A stretch of DNA of 8,008 nucleotides from Planctomycetaceae bacterium. Lineage in GTDB: Bacteria; Planctomycetota; Planctomycetia; Planctomycetales; Planctomycetaceae. The position numbers were made by a program, and so were the translations under genes. This document shows positions 6,341 to 8,008 of the stretch, one piece after another (position 1 is the first letter of the stretch; every line of letters starts with the position of its first letter). The DNA is taken from assembly GCA_947479075.1 (NCBI GenBank), contig CANJZR010000161.1:1-8008 (forward strand), given 5' to 3'. The notes below the pieces were generated by a model. The model worked only from the letters and a program-made list of their open reading frames with translations, did not search any database and was not told where the DNA came from.

Positions 6341-7612
6341 ATGTCGCAACTCACCGGTAATCTTCTTGTCGGCCAGTCCGGCGGTCCCACAGCTGTCATC
6401 AACGCGAGCGTCTGCGGCGTCGTGCAGGAGGCCTTCAAGCACAGCTGTATTCAAGGCATTTACGGCGGGATGAATGGCATCCTGGGGATGCTCAACGAAG
6501 AGATTTTCGACTTCCGCAAGGAAGATCCGGCATCGATTGAGGGGCTGAAGTTCACGCCTGCTGCGGGACTGGGAACCTGCCGCTACAAGCTCGACTTCAA
6601 AAAGAAGGCCGAGAAAGCCGCCAAGGATATGGACCGCCTGTTCGAGGTCTTCAAGGCCCACAACATTCGGTACTTCTTCTATGCGGGCGGAAACGATTCG
6701 CAGGATTCATCGCACAAGATTCACCTGGAGTCGGTGAAGCGCGGCTGGGACATGCGGGTCATCGGCGTGCCCAAGACGATCGACAACGACCTCCCGCACA
6801 CTGACCATACGCCTGGCTACGGCAGCGTGATCAAGTACGTGGCCTCGACCGTGATGGAAGTCGGCTTTGATGTCGGCTCAATGGCGACCGATGACGGATC
6901 GTGCTGCATTATCGAAGTGATGGGCCGCTCAGCCGGTTGGATCGCCGCTGGAGCCGCACTGGCTCAGCGAGGCAATCCCGACAACCCACCGCAGATCATC
7001 CTGCTGCCGGAAGTCCCGTTCGAGCGTGATAAGTTCATCGAAAAGGTGAAGTCGGTCGTCGCTCGCAACAAGTACTGCATCGTCGTCTGCGGCGAAGGGA
7101 TTCGTTACCCCGATGGTCGCGAAGTCGGTGCCGACTACACCAAGCTCGACGATTTCGGCCACCCCGCTCTGGCTGGGGCGAGCATCAAGCTCAAGGAGAT
7201 CATCGAGAAGGACATGAACCTCAAGACCCGCACGGTTCTACTCGGCTACGCCCAACGGGCAGCAGCTCACTATGGCAGTGCGACCGATGCGGAAGAGTCG
7301 CACGCCTGCGGAGTCGCAGCGACGAAGGCCGCTGTCAGTGGGATCAGTGGCCAGATGGTCAAGATCGTCCGCACCAGCAGCAAGCCCTACAAGTGGACGA
7401 CCGGACTCCAGCCCTTGGAAGACATCGCCAACGTCGAACACTTCCTGCCGAAGGACTGGATCGCCGCCGATGGTTTCGGTGTGACCGAAAAGTTCATCGA
7501 GTACGCCGCCCCGCTGATTGAAGGCCAGACCAAGGTCCCTGAGGTCAACGGCCTGCCCGGGTATGTGACCCTCGCCAAACACAAGCTGGCGAAGGTCCTG
7601 CCACCTCGATAG
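6341..7612 (+). CDS. Phosphofructokinase, probably pyrophosphate-dependent (PPi-fructose-6-phosphate 1-phosphotransferase)
   Basis: The product has 423 residues. It phosphorylates fructose-6-phosphate to fructose-1,6-bisphosphate in glycolysis; with pyrophosphate as donor the step is reversible. Visible motifs in order are the GQSGGPTAVIN phosphate loop (11-21), GGNDSQDS (116-123), PKTIDND (144-150) with the catalytic Asp148, the MGRSAGW substrate loop (194-200) and GEGIR (251-255). Lysine before TIDND, where ATP enzymes have glycine, and an acidic residue as the fourth position of GGND (ATP enzymes have GGDG) are the established marks of pyrophosphate use. The third position is Asn rather than the usual Asp, as in some longer PFK subgroups. 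The donor is therefore inferred, not certain. No good Shine-Dalgarno sequence precedes the ATG; the start is chosen because it gives the normal short lead into the phosphate loop. A strong hairpin 48 bases after the stop probably ends the transcript. Confidence 0.92.
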   Translation: MSQLTGNLLVGQSGGPTAVINASVCGVVQEAFKHSCIQGIYGGMNGILGMLNEEIFDFRKEDPASIEGLKFTPAAGLGTCRYKLDFKKKAEKAAKDMDRLFEVFKAHNIRYFFYAGGNDSQDSSHKIHLESVKRGWDMRVIGVPKTIDNDLPHTDHTPGYGSVIKYVASTVMEVGFDVGSMATDDGSCCIIEVMGRSAGWIAAGAALAQRGNPDNPPQIILLPEVPFERDKFIEKVKSVVARNKYCIVVCGEGIRYPDGREVGADYTKLDDFGHPALAGASIKLKEIIEKDMNLKTRTVLLGYAQRAAAHYGSATDAEESHACGVAATKAAVSGISGQMVKIVRTSSKPYKWTTGLQPLEDIANVEHFLPKDWIAADGFGVTEKFIEYAAPLIEGQTKVPEVNGLPGYVTLAKHKLAKVLPPR

Positions 7613-7659
7613 TTTCCGAGTTGAAAGTCAGCAAGCAAGTTCACTGACATATTAAAGCC

Positions 7660-7704
7660 AGCGACCGAATCAATCAGCATATAGCTGTATTTGATTCGGT
7701 CGCT
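7660..7704 (+). terminator. Hairpin terminator after the phosphofructokinase gene
   Basis: AGCGACCGAATCAA (7660-7673) and its exact reverse complement (7691-7704) form a perfect 14-pair stem. Inside it CAGC (7675-7678) pairs with GCTG (7684-7687) around the loop ATATA. It lies 48 bases after the stop codon. The bases that follow, TTGCATT, are only weakly T-rich, so it may work with Rho or mainly stabilise the 3' end. On the - strand the exit side reads CTTTAAT, so it could serve both directions. Confidence 0.72.
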
Positions 7705-7742
7705 TTGCATTGGTGGGTGGCTTGACAATAGCCCCTCGGGTA

Positions 7743-7768
7743 GTGGAGCATTCGTCTACCAACTCCAC
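7743..7768 (+). other. Small stem-loop or inverted repeat
   Basis: GTGGAG (7743-7748) and CTCCAC (7763-7768) are perfect reverse complements around 14 bases. GGTAG (7739-7743) and CTACC (7756-7760) can form a competing stem. A direct repeat GCATTCG occurs at 7748-7754 and 7770-7776. Each alone could be chance. Confidence 0.3.
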
Positions 7769-7781
7769 GGCATTCGCCGAT

Positions 7782-7929
7782 GTTCGCTCACCTCTCTATT
7801 GTGATCTTCGTCCCCCCACAGATGCCCCACGTCTGCAATGGAATGTCATCCACATCAGGTTGTCGATTCACAACAAATCGATGAAAACTTGTTGACCGGG
7901 GTAGTTTCACAAAAATAAGGTGAGCGAAC
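7782..7929. repeat. 148-bp block framed by an inverted repeat
   Basis: GTTCGCTCACCT (7782-7793) recurs as its exact reverse complement at 7918-7929. With mismatches the arms extend inward to 23 bases (7782-7804 and 7907-7929, 19 of 23 matching), ending in TTGTG. The arms enclose about 100 bases with smaller inverted repeats, such as TCGATT (7863-7868) with AATCGA (7876-7881), and CAACAA (7871-7876) with TTGTTG (7889-7894). No reading frame fills it and no flanking target duplication is seen. It may be a miniature transposon-like element, a remnant of one, or a structured regulatory region. Confidence 0.45.
7892..7919 (+). promoter_or_regulatory. Candidate sigma-70 promoter pointing out of the window
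   Basis: TTGACC (7892-7897) matches the -35 consensus at five of six positions. AATAAG (7914-7919) matches the -10 at four of six, with a 16-base spacer. It lies next to the right arm of the inverted repeat, so that arm would cover the -10 edge and start point. It would serve a gene to the right of base 8008. The match is moderate. Confidence 0.35.
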
Positions 7930-8008
7930 CTATCTCACTGCCCACCTAAGGCCTGCCGTCTACCGACATCGCTATCCGAGTTCGACCGCAAAGGCGCTCT
8001 CCTATGCT

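Larger units (their letters stand above)
7613..8008. other. Intergenic stretch without a convincing gene
   Basis: These 396 bases hold no frame with a plausible start, ribosome site and codon pattern. Short open stretches on both strands run into stops. Base composition is visibly richer in A and T than the genes. The stretch contains a terminator-like hairpin at 7660-7704, several smaller overlapping inverted repeats, a candidate promoter at 7892-7919 and a framed repeat at 7782-7929. A gene may begin or end just beyond base 8008, but the 20 open codons at the edge on the - strand (7946-8008) are too few to support one. Confidence 0.6.

Noticed and set aside
7722..7750. TTGACA at 7722-7727 as a promoter
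   Set aside because: A perfect -35, but nothing resembling a -10 lies 15 to 19 bases downstream.
7730..7776. Possible tRNA-like fold in the final intergenic stretch
   Set aside because: The stems do not form a cloverleaf and there is no TTC-containing T-loop or acceptor stem.
7710..7895. 61-codon open frame on the + strand
   Set aside because: Overlaps the inverted-repeat block, has no ribosome site and no protein-like composition.
7946..8008. 20 open codons at the window edge on the - strand ending in TAG
   Set aside because: Too short to separate a gene end from chance.

Overview
The window looks like chromosomal DNA of a planctomycete, probably of the order Planctomycetales. The evidence is a C-terminal haem domain of the Pirellula/Verrucomicrobium type, a short exported ceramidase-like protein of a kind common in that phylum, moderately high GC, and a Gram-negative envelope gene (Kdo transferase) beside a SEDS-family cell-wall gene. 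The species cannot be named from the sequence alone. All seven genes are on the + strand and read as ordinary, intact, mostly core genes. I see no phage, CRISPR, toxin-antitoxin or secondary-metabolite locus.

Layout. 1-847: the C-terminal 281 codons of a protein with a helical, HEAT-like stretch followed by a single-haem cytochrome c domain. 848-970: a gap with two small stem-loops. 971-2317: an exported 448-residue protein of the neutral/alkaline ceramidase family with its zinc ligands in place. 2363-2902: a small exported helical protein of unknown function, 45 bp behind it and probably co-transcribed. 3008-4144 and 4141-5505: an FtsW/RodA-type glycan polymerase and a Kdo transferase (WaaA) that overlap by the four bases GTGA, so they are probably translationally coupled. 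5621-6211: a cytoplasmic thioredoxin-fold protein of the peroxiredoxin-like group. 6341-7612: a phosphofructokinase with pyrophosphate-type signatures. 7613-8008: about 400 bp without a convincing gene, holding a strong terminator-like hairpin and a separate block framed by a 12-bp perfect (23-bp imperfect) inverted repeat.

How the genes relate. ftsW/rodA-waaA is an envelope pair: one product polymerises peptidoglycan glycan strands and the other adds Kdo to lipid A. This is of interest in a phylum known for lacking FtsZ and for a once-disputed cell wall. The ceramidase-like protein and its small partner are exported and may act in the periplasm. The phosphofructokinase serves central carbon metabolism, and the thioredoxin-like protein probably serves redox or thiol chemistry. 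The least explained stretch is the final 300 bp.
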